A stretch of 64,000 nucleotides of DNA. It comes from Aphidius gifuensis. Lineage: Eukaryota; Arthropoda; Insecta; Hymenoptera; Braconidae. The stretch lies in contig NC_057789.1 in assembly GCF_014905175.1 (NCBI RefSeq), positions 30,004,555 to 30,068,554 on the forward strand, in the 5' to 3' direction. The translations under genes and the position numbers were made by a program. This document shows positions 13,026 to 28,100 of the stretch, one piece after another (positions within the stretch are counted from its first letter, which is position 1; each line of letters opens with the position of its first letter). The notes under the pieces are model-generated. The model saw nothing but the letters and a program-made list of their open reading frames with translations, did no database searches and was not told where the DNA came from.

Positions 13026-14447
13026 TATAAAATATTATTATATCCAACATATGGTTTTTTATTTGTGTCACACAACTCTTTGAAATTACTAATATTAATC
13101 ATTTAACTTTAAATAATGAATAATTTAAATGAAAAATTATCTTTTTATATTTTTTACAATTTTTTTAAATTTAAAAATAAATTTTTAAAATGTTTGATAA
13201 ATTATTTTTAGCAAATTATGAAAGGTTAAATAAATAATAAACATGTTGATTTACATCTGGCAATGGAAAAATAAAACCTCATTTGTTTTTTTATTTTTTT
13301 TTTTATGTATATAATTATTTATTTCATCAATTATAATGAATATAGTTATGTACAATATTGAATCTCATTCTTTAACAATAACATCAACAACATGATTAAA
13401 CAACGTTCCTCATTGGTACACAAATTGTAAATGTACAGATAAAAAAGGGTCATAGATGAGGTTCAATGAGGCATTGAAGGTGGCAAACGCTCTGCGCGCC
13501 GGTATCTTTTTTTTAATTATTTTTTACAGCTGTATAACCCCAATTATTATTTTTTATCTTCAAATTATTATTATTATTATTTTTCAATTTCTTAAATTTT
13601 AATTATTTATTTATTTATTTTTTTGTTTAAGTCGTTACCTGCTTGCAATTTGTTTTTTGAATTTTATTTTAAAATCAATATTTAATTTTTCATCAGACAC
13701 ATACATCATACACATACACGCATTAATTACACCATAGATTATGGCACGAAGAGAATATGAATGAATCGATTTATCAGTGCATGATTTAATTATTAAAGAG
13801 AGTGCGTAAATAATTTTTATTTCTTCATAGACATTACGAGCCAGATTGTGACGTTATGTATTATAAATATAAATATAATAAGTACAAAGTCGACAGACTT
13901 TTTTATGGAACGAACGAAAAAATATATGAAAAATTTATATATTTTAAAAAATGTTAAATATTGTGTATGCAAACTAGTAAGTAGTAATAATAAAATAAAA
14001 ACAATTTTTCAAAGTCAAAAACTAGCTCGCGTTGTCAACGCAGTCACGATCATTCTAATATTCTACAAAAGGCTTTTCTTTTTTTTTTTTTTTAAATTCT
14101 TTTAAAACTTTTAAGTGAACAATTGTGATGCACAAATTTTTTATATAATCTCATCGAGGCGAGAAGGATATTAAAATACAATTTTTTATTTTCAAAAGTT
14201 ATGGCTGTCATCATTTTAGACTTTAGTGACTAAATTTATATTGATTCATCTTACAACAAGATTAATCATTATTAAAATTCATTTCGTTATATGATACAAA
14301 GCTCTCAACTTGTCAGCTCAATCAATTGTACAAATTTCAATATTTATTTATCTATAATAGTCTATCATTTATTTTATTTTTTTCGTTCCAGTGGTTTTTT
14401 TTTTTAAATATCTATACTATCATCTCGTACAACAGGAGACTAATCCT

Positions 14448-14484
14448 AGTAGTAGCAGTAGTAGCAGTAGTAGCAGTAGTAGTA
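14448..14484. repeat. AGT/AGC trinucleotide microsatellite
   Basis: Alternating AGT and AGC units over about 37 bases in the slowpoke downstream region. Confidence 0.8.
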
Positions 14485-16152
14485 TTTAGTAATAGTAGTA
14501 CGCCAAAAATTGAATCCTCTCGCCTCAATCATTTCCTTTTTTTTTTTTTTTTTTTGTATATAAAGATTGTTTTTTTTTCTTACAACTAATATGCGATGAT
14601 AACACAAACTGCAATGGCAGTGAACAGTGCACGTGGATATTGCAACAGCAGCTATTAATTTGGCGGCGGTAGCAAAAGTTATACACGATTTATGCAAATA
14701 CGAACACGGCAATCTCTACCACAGCTAGTTATTATTATTTTTTTTTATTCTTTCTTTAACATTTCGACATCTTTTATTCCTTTTTTTTTTTTTTCTTTTA
14801 TTTCAAAGCCTATTACAATACCTATTACTCGCGATAAAATACCATCTTTTTTTTTTATTATTATTAATTATTTTTTACATTTTTAATAAAACTGTCCAAC
14901 AAAAATTTTTTTTTTTTTTCACTTTATAATTAAGTATGTGTGTTTGTGTGTGTGTGTGTTGTGTGTGTTGCTCTAGAGAATTTTTATGCCACTTTTTTTT
15001 CTTCTTTTTTTGTCTTTTTATTTTTTTTTTTTTTACACTCTTTATTTATTTAAATTAAAGCTAACTTAATATCTGACCCGCGTCAATATTCAATTTATCT
15101 TGATTAATTATTTTTAATTATTATATAATATGTACGTCCGTATATATACACACGTGAGTTTCACAAAAATATATAAAAGAGAGAATGTCCTATTTTTATT
15201 TTATATTTAATATTATCATTAGGTATTTATTTATTTTTTTTTTATTTGACATATTCATATACATTTTTAAATGTATACTATAAATACATGTTTTTTTTTT
15301 ATTTCGTTATTTATTTATTTTTTATAATAATAATCAAATTCTCGGTGGAAAAGGGCGTTCTTTTGTTAAATTATTTATAATTTTCATGAACGTACTTAAA
15401 TACGTACGCATATGTACAAATCAAGTGCTTGATTTACTCATTTAAAACAAGACACACGAGGTGAAGATTTACATTGATTAGTTCCGATCACTCCGTTCTG
15501 TTGCCATTATCATGTTGATTTAATTTTTGAAAATTTCACTTTTTTTTAACTTGACACAAAAACAAAGTTTATTAATTTATTTTTCACATAATAATTGTCA
15601 CACCGTAAAAGAGTTTTTATTTTTTGTTCATTATTTGGCGAACTATTAATTTTTAAAATATTTAAATTATTATTATTATTATTAAACTAATTATCTTTCA
15701 ACACTTAATGTTGAAGTCTTTTTTTCTTTGAATAATTTAAACAGCATCAGTTACTCGGAGGCAGGGATTGTCACTTGACGTCGAATTCAACAAAATGGAC
15801 AATTGTTGTTTTCTTCAAATTGAATCGTCGATATATTTATTTATTTAATTAATTTATTAATATTAGTAATTTATTATTATTGTTAATTTTATTATAATTA
15901 TATTGTGAGCATTTATCGTGCACATTTTCTTTTTTTGAAAATGAAAAAAGTACTACTACTGTTTTTTTTTTTTTATTATTTAATAAAAACTAGACAATGT
16001 GTAGCAGCCCTTGAACCTTTTTGGCTATGTCTTATGATGTACATGTTATTATTATTAAATAAATAAATAACAAGACAACAAGAGAGCCTTCCTGTGATTA
16101 TTATTTAAATGTAGGAATAAGGTCCATCAGTTAGGGCGCTACACAGCAACAG

Positions 16153-19100
16153 TCAGGAGGCATCGTCCTTTCCTCTTGCACCTCTGTTTGGTCTGTACTC
16201 AAGACCAGGATCAAATTGCATTAATACAAATACCTGTGGAAAAGAGAACAAACAAATGAATAAAAATAATAAATTATTGGAAAATTGAATAAATAAATTA
16301 CCTGATCAGTGGGTAATAGTGTAAAATCATCTGGCGGATTTGTAATAACATAACGCTTTGATGAAGCATCACATGATGAGCTTGTATCACGAAACCTACA
16401 ATTTCATGAATTTAGAGAAAAAAAAAAAACAAAAAATACATTAATAAAAATGATTTAATGAGCATTCAATAATTGCAGACACAAACTAAGCTATTATTAT
16501 GCTAATTAGGTTTTTTTTTTAACTATAATTAAAAGCTAAAAAAAATAGCTAATAAATAATAGGAAATTTTAAATATATATACAACTATGACATGATGACA
16601 AACAAATACATATTACATATATACAAAACAATGTCAAAAATGATATTTTTTGGATGGAAAATAACTTACGGATTGTTGATAATTGATATATGTTATTAAA
16701 TTGTGATCAATAATTTATGGGCAATGATGCAAAATAGTGAAAAATTTATATATTTGTGCAGCGATAATTAAATAATAATAAAAATAGAAAAATTAAATAA
16801 TTAAATAGTGAATAATAATGATAATAATAATAGCAAAAAAGTGCTTTTGGATAGATTTGCTGCATTTTAGTTTGTTAAATTTAATTTTTAATAAAATTTG
16901 ATAAAAATACCGTGGGATAATCCAATAAATACCATCGAGTTAATAAATGATCAATACCTGTACCTGTACAGTCCAATGCACAGCATTCCATATGATTTTA
17001 ATGCAGCAACAAAGAGATCACCGTATTTACCTCCCTCACCATATTGAGCCAATGGACCATCATACAATGATATTTGTCCAACACGACATCTATCTCTATT
17101 TGCCAAGCTGTCTGAAGTACTGCAAATAATAAATTAAATAAATATATTTTAGTTTGTAATTTAATTTAATTTAAAATTAAATTTTACCTGTAGCCACCCC
17201 TTAAACCAGCTCCTTCAGCAAGAATCAATTCCAATTCAGGTGTTGCTCCACCAGTTATCAATGATCGTATGAGTGTCAGTGCATTTTGATTAAAATACGT
17301 CTAAATAAATATAAATTATTGTAATCTTAAATAGTTGATGTAAATAATAAATAAATATTAAATAATAAATATTACCGTTGACATTAATGAATCAAGTACA
17401 CTGACAGCAAAGGCAGTGCCACAGGCAAATGGTTGTGTGAGGTAGAGTTCCGTATCAGGATCATCATCATCATCCTGATCAAGGAATTGTACATTGCTGT
17501 CATTTACAAGTTCTATATAAAATTAAATAATAAATATATGTATTATTATTAATATAGTTTAATTTTAGTTTAACAATTTAAATTAAATAATTTACCAGTA
17601 ATCATTGGCACGTTTGCACCATAAACTGAACCACGTCGTTGCAATACAATGGGACTGCCAACTGATAAAATTAACAATTTACAATTAATTTTAAGTATAC
17701 CTATCTGTTTTTAATTATATATAATTAAAAATACCTTGACTTAAAACTCCAATTGTATCATCAAATGTCATGGCTTTAATATTGAGAGATGCAAGAATTG
17801 CTTCCTTGTCAGCCAGGGTGGGATCATCATTGCTAGGCACTTTTGCCGACAGGATACAACACATATCACACAAATTAACATTAACTGCTCGTAAATCTGC
17901 TCTACTTAATGGTGAACCCTATGAGAAAATATATATATAAATTGTGTTATTTAATTTATCATTAATTTATCAACCAACCAGCCGACCAACTTACATTGAG
18001 AATTGATATTTTTGGTAAATTTTGTAACATTTTCCATTCTCGTCTAATGTAATCAACAGATCCAACAATAACAACATGTTTAAGCTCATGATAATGAAAA
18101 TTAGAAGCTCTCAATGGCATTACAAGATTTCTCAATCCAATTAATGGTGAATCAGGATCAGCAAATAAACAAACAACAACATGACCATTTAATACAGTCA
18201 TTGCTGCTTGATTACGATCAAGTATACATTCTTCAAGATTACGTGCTGGACTCCAATGAAACATACCAGTTGAATCATATTTCATTTCGGTTTTTTCAAA
18301 ATCAAAATCTTTTGCTTGATCATCAGCAATACCAATTTGAAGACCAGTACTATTATTAACATTTGATCCACCAGAAGCTCTACTTGTTGGCCTGTAAATT
18401 AATCACACACAAATTTAGTTATTAATTCATAATTTAATAATTTCATTAAATATACTGGTATTGAATTAATTTAATATAATCATGCATTTAATTTTTAAAT
18501 GTGGACAATTAATTTAAAATTCAAGTGTCGTGCAATAAGCAGTAGAGTATAAAAGGTATAGTTTTTTTATGGGACATAAATATTTTGTTGAAAAAAAAAA
18601 AACAAAATAAACAATTATTATTACAGACACTCGAGAGAAATCATTCATTCTAAACCTACCTATTGTTTATATTTAATAAATATAAAATCAATCATTCACA
18701 TAAACATGTATACAAGATAATAAAAAAATAAATAAAATACTAATACGTGAAATACACTTTGTTAACGGCATTAAGCGTACATGAGTTTTTTGACTTCGTA
18801 GGCGAGATGATAGCCAGCATATGCGGACTCCTCTTGCGATCTGGAATCAAAAGTTGTCGTATATTTGGTTTTCTAAAACCTTTTACCTTAATAATTTTAT
18901 AATTTTCCACTTTTTTTTTTTTTTCTTTTAAAAAATGACTTCTGATAATAATATATGCAGCGCCTAAGCAAATAATAGCTTATTAATAATTCAGAAAAAT
19001 ATTAAGGACATAATCAAGGCTTGGTTATATATATATTATATTAATATATTTTACAATATATTTTTTTGATGATAAATATATCATTTATAACTCATGCGTC

Positions 19101-22100
19101 ACTCTGATTGAATTTTTTTATCAATATAATTATATTATTTTTATTTGAACCTTTTCATTGGCCCATATTATATTTATTACCGAAATCATGCATTTTTTTT
19201 AAATGGATAAATGAATGAATGAATGAATGAATAAATAAATGAATAAATAAATATATGTATAGGATATTGAGTGAATGCATGTTGATTGTGCTTTCATATT
19301 ATATATATATATTTTTTTTTTATTACATCAGTGTAAATTTTTTATGATAAAAAATAATAATTTTCACACTGAAATAATAAATTTGTGCATTATGTTTTTG
19401 TATTTAATATATTTATTTCGAAAGTCAACCATCAGTATATCAACTCTCATTATAATCATAATTTTTTTATTTTGATTATATTAAAATAATCATTTAAATT
19501 TATTTATTATTATCATCATTATCATTATTATTATTAATGAATATGAAGGTATATTGATGGAATGAAAATAATGATACAATAATAAATAAAATACCTCGGA
19601 TTGTAAGGTTGATTTGGACTTGATAATCCATCGTTTGATGTCCTGTTGACATTTGGCTTGACTTTGTTTACTTGTTTTGTTGAATTAATAACTGTCATAC
19701 CAACTGAATTCCTATGATTTCGTACAGCTAAAAAATTAATTAAATAAATCATTAATTTTGATAATTTTTAAAATATATATAATAAAATATTACTGACCAT
19801 TTGGATCCTCTCGATCACGACTTATTTCACCTGAAATATATTAAACATAACTTTAATTAATTTTCCATTTAATTTTTACATGATTTATATTTTTTTTACT
19901 ATTTTAAATTCAGCCTACAGACGACCCTCATGCTTATATTATAATACGCAATTAAACTTAATCAACTAAAAAGCAATATATTAACATAAATTTTAATTAT
20001 AAAAAATAATAAAATTATCAAATGATTAATTTATGTACTTGTACCTCTCACGTGAACCATCTTGGGCAGTTCTGGCGGAGTAAATGTGGGAGGAGGATGA
20101 TGGTCGTCTGTAACAAACCACTACACATGTTAGCTAACCTACCCCTAATAATACCAAGGGCCTATTACTTTAACAATTATCATTATTTTATTTTTTTTAT
20201 ATTTGTCTTAATAATGGCCGTTCCAGTTTCAACAATTAATACAATCATTTTTTTTTTTTTTTTTGCCAATTTTTATATACATACCTTTGTGACAACTGAA
20301 TGCTATTTAATTAATTATTTAAACAATTGAATTTTGTATACGACAAAAATAACAGATAAACAAATTTAATATTTTTTTTTTTTTTTTATATTTAAATTAC
20401 TGGAACAGCCGAATTTATAAAAATAACTAAACATCAATTATTATTATTTTTTTTTTTCATTATTATTAATTAATTAGCTAACTAATATTAAAAATATCTC
20501 AACAACATCTACACTATTACAATCTACAAATGTGCAAAAACAACTATTCAAAAAAAAAAAAAAAAAAATTACCATGCATTGTGCCAAGAGAAAATAAAAA
20601 ATACATCCACAAACAAGATTGAATTTAATAAATAAAAATTAATAATCCCATGATGTATTTATACTGTATTTTTAATTTCAATATTGCAACTGAATATTCA
20701 AATATATATTTATACTCAAAGTGTGCATGTTGTATTGCTTCTAATTAATAATAAAACATGCAAAAACTGGTGTTAAGCATATTATTCATTTATCAAGTGT
20801 GTAAATAAAATTAATTAATCAAGATAAACATAAGCTGGAATAAAAATTAAAAATATATAGAAACAAAAGGAAAGGATAAGAATTTGCTTTGGCAGAATAA
20901 ATAAATGCGTGATATATATATAGAAATATGGTTTAAGTCATAGGGTCCATGATAAATGCAGATGTTTTTTTCATTTTTTTCATTTTATTATTTTTTAAAT
21001 AAGCACAAATTTGTCCATCGAGCAATATTTGATTATAATAATATTTGGCAATATTTTTAAATTTATTTATTCAAATTCTAAAGCATTTTTATAATATATA
21101 TATTTATTTAAATAAATTATTGATATGTATAACAATACGCGTCCTAATATTTAAATCAAAACTATGACATTTATGAATTTTAATGTAAATTATTATTAAA
21201 TTTCTATGATATAGTGTATTTATATTATATTATTATTGTTTCGACAATGATATATATTTTATTTATTTTTTAATTTTATTCACCGAATGAATATTGACTT
21301 ACTTGGGTACGAGAGGTCTTCACCTAGTAGAACGAACAGGACGAAGTTAGGTTCAGGCACATAGACACATACATTATTAGTTTATGAAATTATTTTTTTG
21401 TTTTGTATTTGTAAGTGTGTGTGTGTGTGTGTATAATGTTGATGATTAAAATTAATATTCATGAATGAAATTTAAAAAGAAAAAATTACTTTGTTTTATT
21501 ATTTTGTTGCATGAAAATGTTTTAATGATTTTCTATATTGTTAATATCAAGAGTCATTCCCACCCAAAAAAGAAAAAAAAAAAAAATAAATGAATAAGAT
21601 TATTGATTGACTGATTATTATTATTGAAATATTTAATTATGTTTATTTTATAAATATACCGTTAATTGTATAATTAAATTATTTGAAAATAAAAATTATA
21701 ATCAGTTAATCACTGACAGTCATGTAACATTTACAAACCTTTTTTTAATATTAAAATATTCATCTACAATTGAACATATAAATTTTTGTAAAATACGACA
21801 TCGAGACATTATCATATATATAAATATTAAAAATAATTTAAAATAAAACACCACATCAATATGTATAGGAGTCATCAAACACTAACACGTTCTACAATCT
21901 CAGACGATATATAATTATATTATTTAAATCACGACTCGATTTAAATTATATATATCCAACAATATCAATTAAATAACAATTAAAAAATTTACAAACACAT
22001 TTGACTTTTATTATTTTTTTCCCGTTGTTAAAAAAGACACTAGGCGTGATAACTATGTAAATTTAATTTAAAGCTTGTGAACCGGTGCTTTTATTGTGAG

Positions 22101-25100
22101 TGTTTTAACGCAGTCATTGACCGTGTTGTTACTTTAACTAAATTGGCCTTTATCTTGTTAATAATATATATCATTTAAACAATAAAAAGCCAATTTAATT
22201 AAAGTAAAAAAAATATTTTTATTATATTGTTTTCATTGACTGTTTGTTTAAAGTTTAAATTCTTTTTTTGTTATCTGGATGCAAAGACACACCGTCAAGT
22301 AATCATATATAGATTTTAAAAAAACCAAAAGAAAAAAAATATATATACATATCCCGATCGTTATATAGTGATGATATAATATACGTGACAGTATCTACTC
22401 TCGGGGGATACGTACTTGCTCTTCCGACCATTTGAACGGCCCTCACGCCTTTCCGGAATGTCGCCACTGCCCGGAGGGAGAAGAACCATAGCTGTTAGTC
22501 TTGATTTATTTTATTTAAAATTTCTTATATATATTTTTTATTAAATGATATTTTGATCATCATGACAACGGGAGTGTTAGAGACATGTATTTATTTGGTA
22601 TATTACACTCAGTCATTATTTTATTTTTTTTATTTTTTGTTTCAACTGAAATTATTTTGATATATATTTTGTGGAAATTATTATTAACACAACATATAGA
22701 CCTTGATCGAAATTTTTTATATCAAAAAAAAAAAAAAATCGATTTCAGGATCAAATTGATGTGCAGGATGATAATTGGATTTGACAGGAATAAATACTTG
22801 ACGACAATAATATTTAATATTTATATTTATGTTGTGTTTTGTTGTCAAATAATATTTGAGTTATTGTTGAGTGTTATAGACTGGATATCTTTAGTGTTAA
22901 AAATTAATTATATATCAAGTGGCTGAATAATAATAATGGTATATAAAATATAAGGTATAAACCCTGGGCATGTGTGGAACATTTTTTTTATTTGTTATTA
23001 AAATATATATTAATTTCGGTTGATTAGTTATTGTTTTTTCAAATGATATATATATTAATGAGAATATAAAAAAAAAAAAATAAAGCTACTTAATGAGATA
23101 TGAAGAGACCTGAGTGATGAAGTCTAGTTCCGTCATCTGCATCATCGACTCTCACGTGCGGGCGAGAATCACTCATATTGCGTCCTTGTTGCACAATATA
23201 CTATTTAATTATTTTAATTGTTAAAAAAATTTAGTAATTAATGCATCCCGATTTGATAAATTAATTGCGTTTTAATATTCTTGACAGTCAAGATAACTTT
23301 TATGTTTTTTTTTTTGCTCAATTTGTTACAGCTTAAGCAACATAAACATTTTAATATATAAAATACTGCGTTAAAACTACAGAGCAAATTATTATTTTAT
23401 TTTTTTCTTTTTCTCAAATTAATTAACTATCGAATTTGATGAAAAATAAAAAATAAATTTAATTAAAGCAACACTTATACGTGATGGCCATTGTGATAAT
23501 TTTAACTTGTCGCATTTACTGAGCTTCATATAATATAGTGATACTTTTGCAACAACATTATTAACATTTTGATATATACATTTATATAATATAACGATCA
23601 GACAACGTGCAGATAAATTGATAATTTGTTTTTTCTTAATTTTTTTTTTTTCATAACAGTGAAACATTTAAATATGTAATTGCTTGTTAATTTACTTTGG
23701 GAATTTATGATTATTATTGATTTTTTTTTGTCATCACGTATTGAATTTGCAAAGCATTAATAACAGGTGGTTTGTTTTTTTTTTTTTCAAATAATTATTT
23801 GGAATTAAAACAAATAACGAAACGAAACGAAAAAAAAAAATATATATTTAATATATGGGGAGGGAATTAGGCGTACCGTCAGGGTTACTTCGATAGGTAG
23901 AATTTCCTTTCACCATTCCTGTCTGCATCATCATCATGCCAACATCTGGAAAAATTTTCTCATCATTTATAACCATACAAAATAAAATTAAAAAAATTAA
24001 TAACAATTATTCCTCTCAAACAAATTATAAGTATTGCAAAATATTATTTCAATTTCATTTGCCCAGGGTTTAAATTATACTTGATGAATAATTGATTTTA
24101 TATTAATAATTGTGTATATATATATGAACATTGTTTAAGTGTATTAATTATATTGAGGATTAATTATAATAATAATGATAAAATGAATGACAATAATTAT
24201 CACCACCTTGTGAAAATAATTATTAAACATGTTTTATGAATTGAACAGCCTCAATATTGATTTAAATTTATTTCATTTAAATTAATCAATTTTATCATAT
24301 GTTATACACCTTTGCTTGTAATTTACCTATATATTTAACTTTTTCTTTTTCATCTTCAAATTAAACGAGGGCTAAATATTGCAGCAAATTGAGAAAAAAA
24401 AAAAAAAATAAATAAAAAGCTTTGCAAGATGGCAAATATTATATTATTATTTTTTTTAAATTTTTTCAAGATATGAATGATTAGTGAATGAACCCGCCGA
24501 GATAAATTGAAATGTATATAGATAAAATATAAAATTAAATTATAGAGAAAGAGAGAGAGAAAGTGAAAGATAGAAAAGGGACATGCAATGCAAGGCTGAT
24601 TATAATATTTATTTATTTAATGTTAAATATAAGGAGGGCATATCTATGGTGCAGGCTAAATAAATATGACATTGCTGGTCTCAGTGATCAGATAGTCATG
24701 CACCATCTGATATTTATTATAATAATAATGGATAACATGTCACTTGCAATTTAAACTGATTTTCTCGTTACTTTAATATTTTAATTTTATTTGGCAATAT
24801 GTGCCAGTGTAAAAAAAATATTGTGCTTTTATTATTTATTTAATAATCAAACAATTAATGACTCTAGTCAAAAAATAAACAAAACTATTATTAATTGTTA
24901 ATTAACACAATATATTAAGACAAATGATTGTTATTTATTGAGCTTTTAGCAATTATTTATATGACACACAGTTTGTATTATTAAATCATGGCGGAGCAAT
25001 TGAGATAAGAGGTTTAAAAAAAAATTGAAAAAACAATTTATAATATAGAGAGAGAAAGAGAAAGAGAGAAGAAAAAATGTGAAGCATTTTCTTTGGTTTT

Positions 25101-28100
25101 TTTTGTTTGACATAATTATTTTGTTAAAGTGATTGAAGATGTGAAGGCCAAATCGCAGTGGGAAATTAAGTAAGTAAGAGAAAGACAGATTAAAGGTATA
25201 AGTAAAATAAATAAATAAAATAATTAAAATATGTATATATAGTTAATATACAACAATATACTCAGACGTAAAAATTTAAAAAGTTTTTTCAGATAAAGCG
25301 AACGATTTTTGAGACGTTACCTAATTCACGCCAGGCGCGCTGCTGCTGCCCCACTAGATCATATATCACAATAATTTATCGTCACTACTATGTTACTATC
25401 ATTTTTTTTTTTTTTATATAAAATTATATAAATTTAAATTTACACACGAGGGTTCAAAAGGATACAGGCTTCAAAAAGTGTCGTGTAAGACAAAATAAAA
25501 TTTATTTATATTTTTTTTTCTTTTTTTTTTTTCATATAAAAATAATGTTAAATAAAAAAATAACAGATCATGTTGGAAGACAGGAATTTTTTTATTTTGA
25601 TCTAGAGGAAGAAAAAGCTGTAAAAAAGCTTTATTTTTTTATTTTTATAGTCACATAATTTTTTTATTTTTTTGTTTTTTACTGCTACTATTTTTTTTTT
25701 TTTTTTTGAAATTTCAAAATCATTTAACAGCCAGTGACTTGGAATAATATTTTTTATTTTTTTTTTGGGAGAATGAGGAAAGGAAATATTGCTATTAAAT
25801 GACATTAATATTATTTCTCTGATATGAGAATATATATTTTTTTTTTCCAATTGCTACATGACTCGTGAAATTAATATCAACGAGTCAAGTTGCGAAATAT
25901 TTTGGAAAAAGGAAAAAACCAAATCAATTAAACTTGAAAATAATTATTTGATATGATTTTCTTTCTTTTTTTCTGTTTAAAATATCAATTGGAGGTAAAA
26001 TATAATTATTGGACAATATATCTAATGTAATTATTGAATTTGATCGACTTACAGTTTTTGCATTTGCACTTTTTGATGAGTGTCTCATCTTTGATATCTT
26101 CATGGCAGGCTTTGCAGTAAAACCAGGCCCTAAAAGAACCCAATTAAATTATTTATCATCAAATAGAAAAATGATAAAAATAAAATAACAATATACCTCT
26201 TGACTTCGTCAGCTGATTGAGCAATGAAGAATCCCTGAGTATTGGCAGCAATTTTGGCACCACGTGGATTTATTGATATTTTACTGTCAGAGCCACTGTC
26301 TCCCTTGATTTCAATAGCCAAAAGCAATAGCTTCAATTTTGTGAAGCATAACCTGTCATACATTAACTCTGTGTTATATCAATGTTTATCAATTAATTTC
26401 ATCAATATCATATTGTATTAAATTGTTCATGTATATTAATCTGTGTGATGCATAGTAAAAACAAGTAAAAACAATTAAATTAAAATTAGAAAATAAATTA
26501 TAAATATAAAAATTAGTATTTATGTTAATTGAGCACTAAATAACAAGTTTAATTCAAATTTATAAAGCCATCAAAAATGCATTTATTTAAAAAATAAATA
26601 AATATAACAAGCATTGTCAATGCATTACGTTCCACCAAATTGTACTAACAAAAATTTTTATTTTTCAAAAAATATGCATTAAACTATATTCGTAAAAATA
26701 TACATAAAAAAAAAATAAAAATAAATAGTAAATATATATTCAATGGCTTTTCAATATACTTTATACAAAATCAATAAATATTTATATTCGAAAAATATTT
26801 ATTTATAAATATTATGACAATGCATCAAAACCAGTATACATTTTATTTCAATCAGTTTTTTTTTTTAAGTAAATAAAATGGCTTGATTCAATTGTAAATA
26901 AAATTGACAGAAACAATTTTTTGTAATTTTTAAATAATTGTAGTTGATTAATTAATAACTGATTAAAATAATGAATTTGAACGAATGATGGAATGGTGAA
27001 ATTATCGAATAATTAGTGACAATAGATCATGTTATCATTCAAGAGTTTGACAAACACTATACAACTATCTAATAATGATAACAACAATAATAATAATAAT
27101 AGTATATTTGGAAAGGGGAGAAGAGGAAGATGTAAGGGGTCAATATTGGGTCATGTGAGTAATTCAACTGGATGAGAATGACCAGTCAAGCGACAAATCC
27201 ATTTCTACAACACTACCCAGGTGCTCAATTCCATGCTTAAATCTATAATAATCTTATTTCAAACTAATAATAATATTCTTGTCAATTCAATTATTATTTT
27301 CAGATGATTTATTATTATTTTTCATAAATCTTCTGATCCTACTTGTATATGGTTCTTTTTATTTTTTTCTCTTGCTTGTCTCTAAATAATCTGCAAGTGA
27401 AGGTTTTTATTTTTATCTGATGTTTTTTTTTTTTTAGCCTATTGTTTTTTTTTTTTTTGTGACACTCCCACACACGCAAACAAGCTGCTGCAATTTTTTT
27501 TTTTTCATTTTTTCTTTTTTTTGCAATTAAAAAAAAATAAAAATACAAAAAAACAAAGTTTTGAGTGTTGGTGCCATTTGCCGATTAATGTTTGAAATAA
27601 TATGAAAAAAAAAAAAAAAATAATAAATTCTCAATTATTAAAGACACTATAGTTAGAATAATGTTTAATAATTATAAATTATTATAAAATTTTGTTAATA
27701 TCACTGTGCAACCAGGCTGACAAGTAGTAAAGTCAATAATTGGTCAGACAAATATTTAAAATGACGAAAAAAAAATATATATATTATTTAGATAATAATT
27801 AGTTCACGTGAATCATGTTAAACTATTGATTTCGTGTAAAAAAATGAAAAAAAAAAAAAATAAAACAAACCAGCAAACATGCGAGCGTAAAACTTCAAAG
27901 TACAAAATCATTATTATCAAAACCAAATGACGAAAAAACTACATCTACACATTGAGGGTTAAAAAAAAATTAAGATAAATAAATAAATAAATAAATGCTA
28001 TTAATAGATAAAATGAGTTGTTAAATAATTGATATAGCCCGAATAATATATATGTCAATGTCAATGAACTTTTATTATTACTATTATTTTGAAAAAAATA

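Larger units (their letters stand above)
12960..16152. other. Convergent spacer with the slowpoke 3' UTR
   Basis: About 3.2 kb of AT-rich DNA between the convergent perilipin and slowpoke stops. Part must be the slowpoke 3' UTR, whose end I cannot place among the many TTTATT motifs. A patch at 13445-13503 is clearly richer in GC than its surroundings but has no coding frame I trust. Short open frames here are full of Phe/Tyr/Ile/Lys and look like translated poly-A/T. Confidence 0.45.
19831..26052 (-). other. slo: slo linker-cassette introns
   Basis: The 6.2 kb between the CKACH exon and cassette g hold six small symmetric exons. Their introns are AT-rich with poly-T runs and contain no convincing extra gene. 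Short open frames here are low-complexity. Confidence 0.6.

Noticed and set aside
13445..13503. GC-rich patch in the slo downstream region as a microRNA or exon
   Set aside because: I could not find a convincing stem or a coding frame, so only the composition stands out.
13848..14886. Several 60-90 codon frames between perilipin and slo
   Set aside because: They are dominated by Phe, Tyr, Ile, Lys and microsatellite codons and show no domain, splice structure or codon bias.
22416..22491. Longer version of linker cassette d using the acceptor at 22492-22493
   Set aside because: At 76 nt it breaks the slo frame, whereas the inner acceptor after a strong pyrimidine tract gives 51 nt and keeps phase 1.
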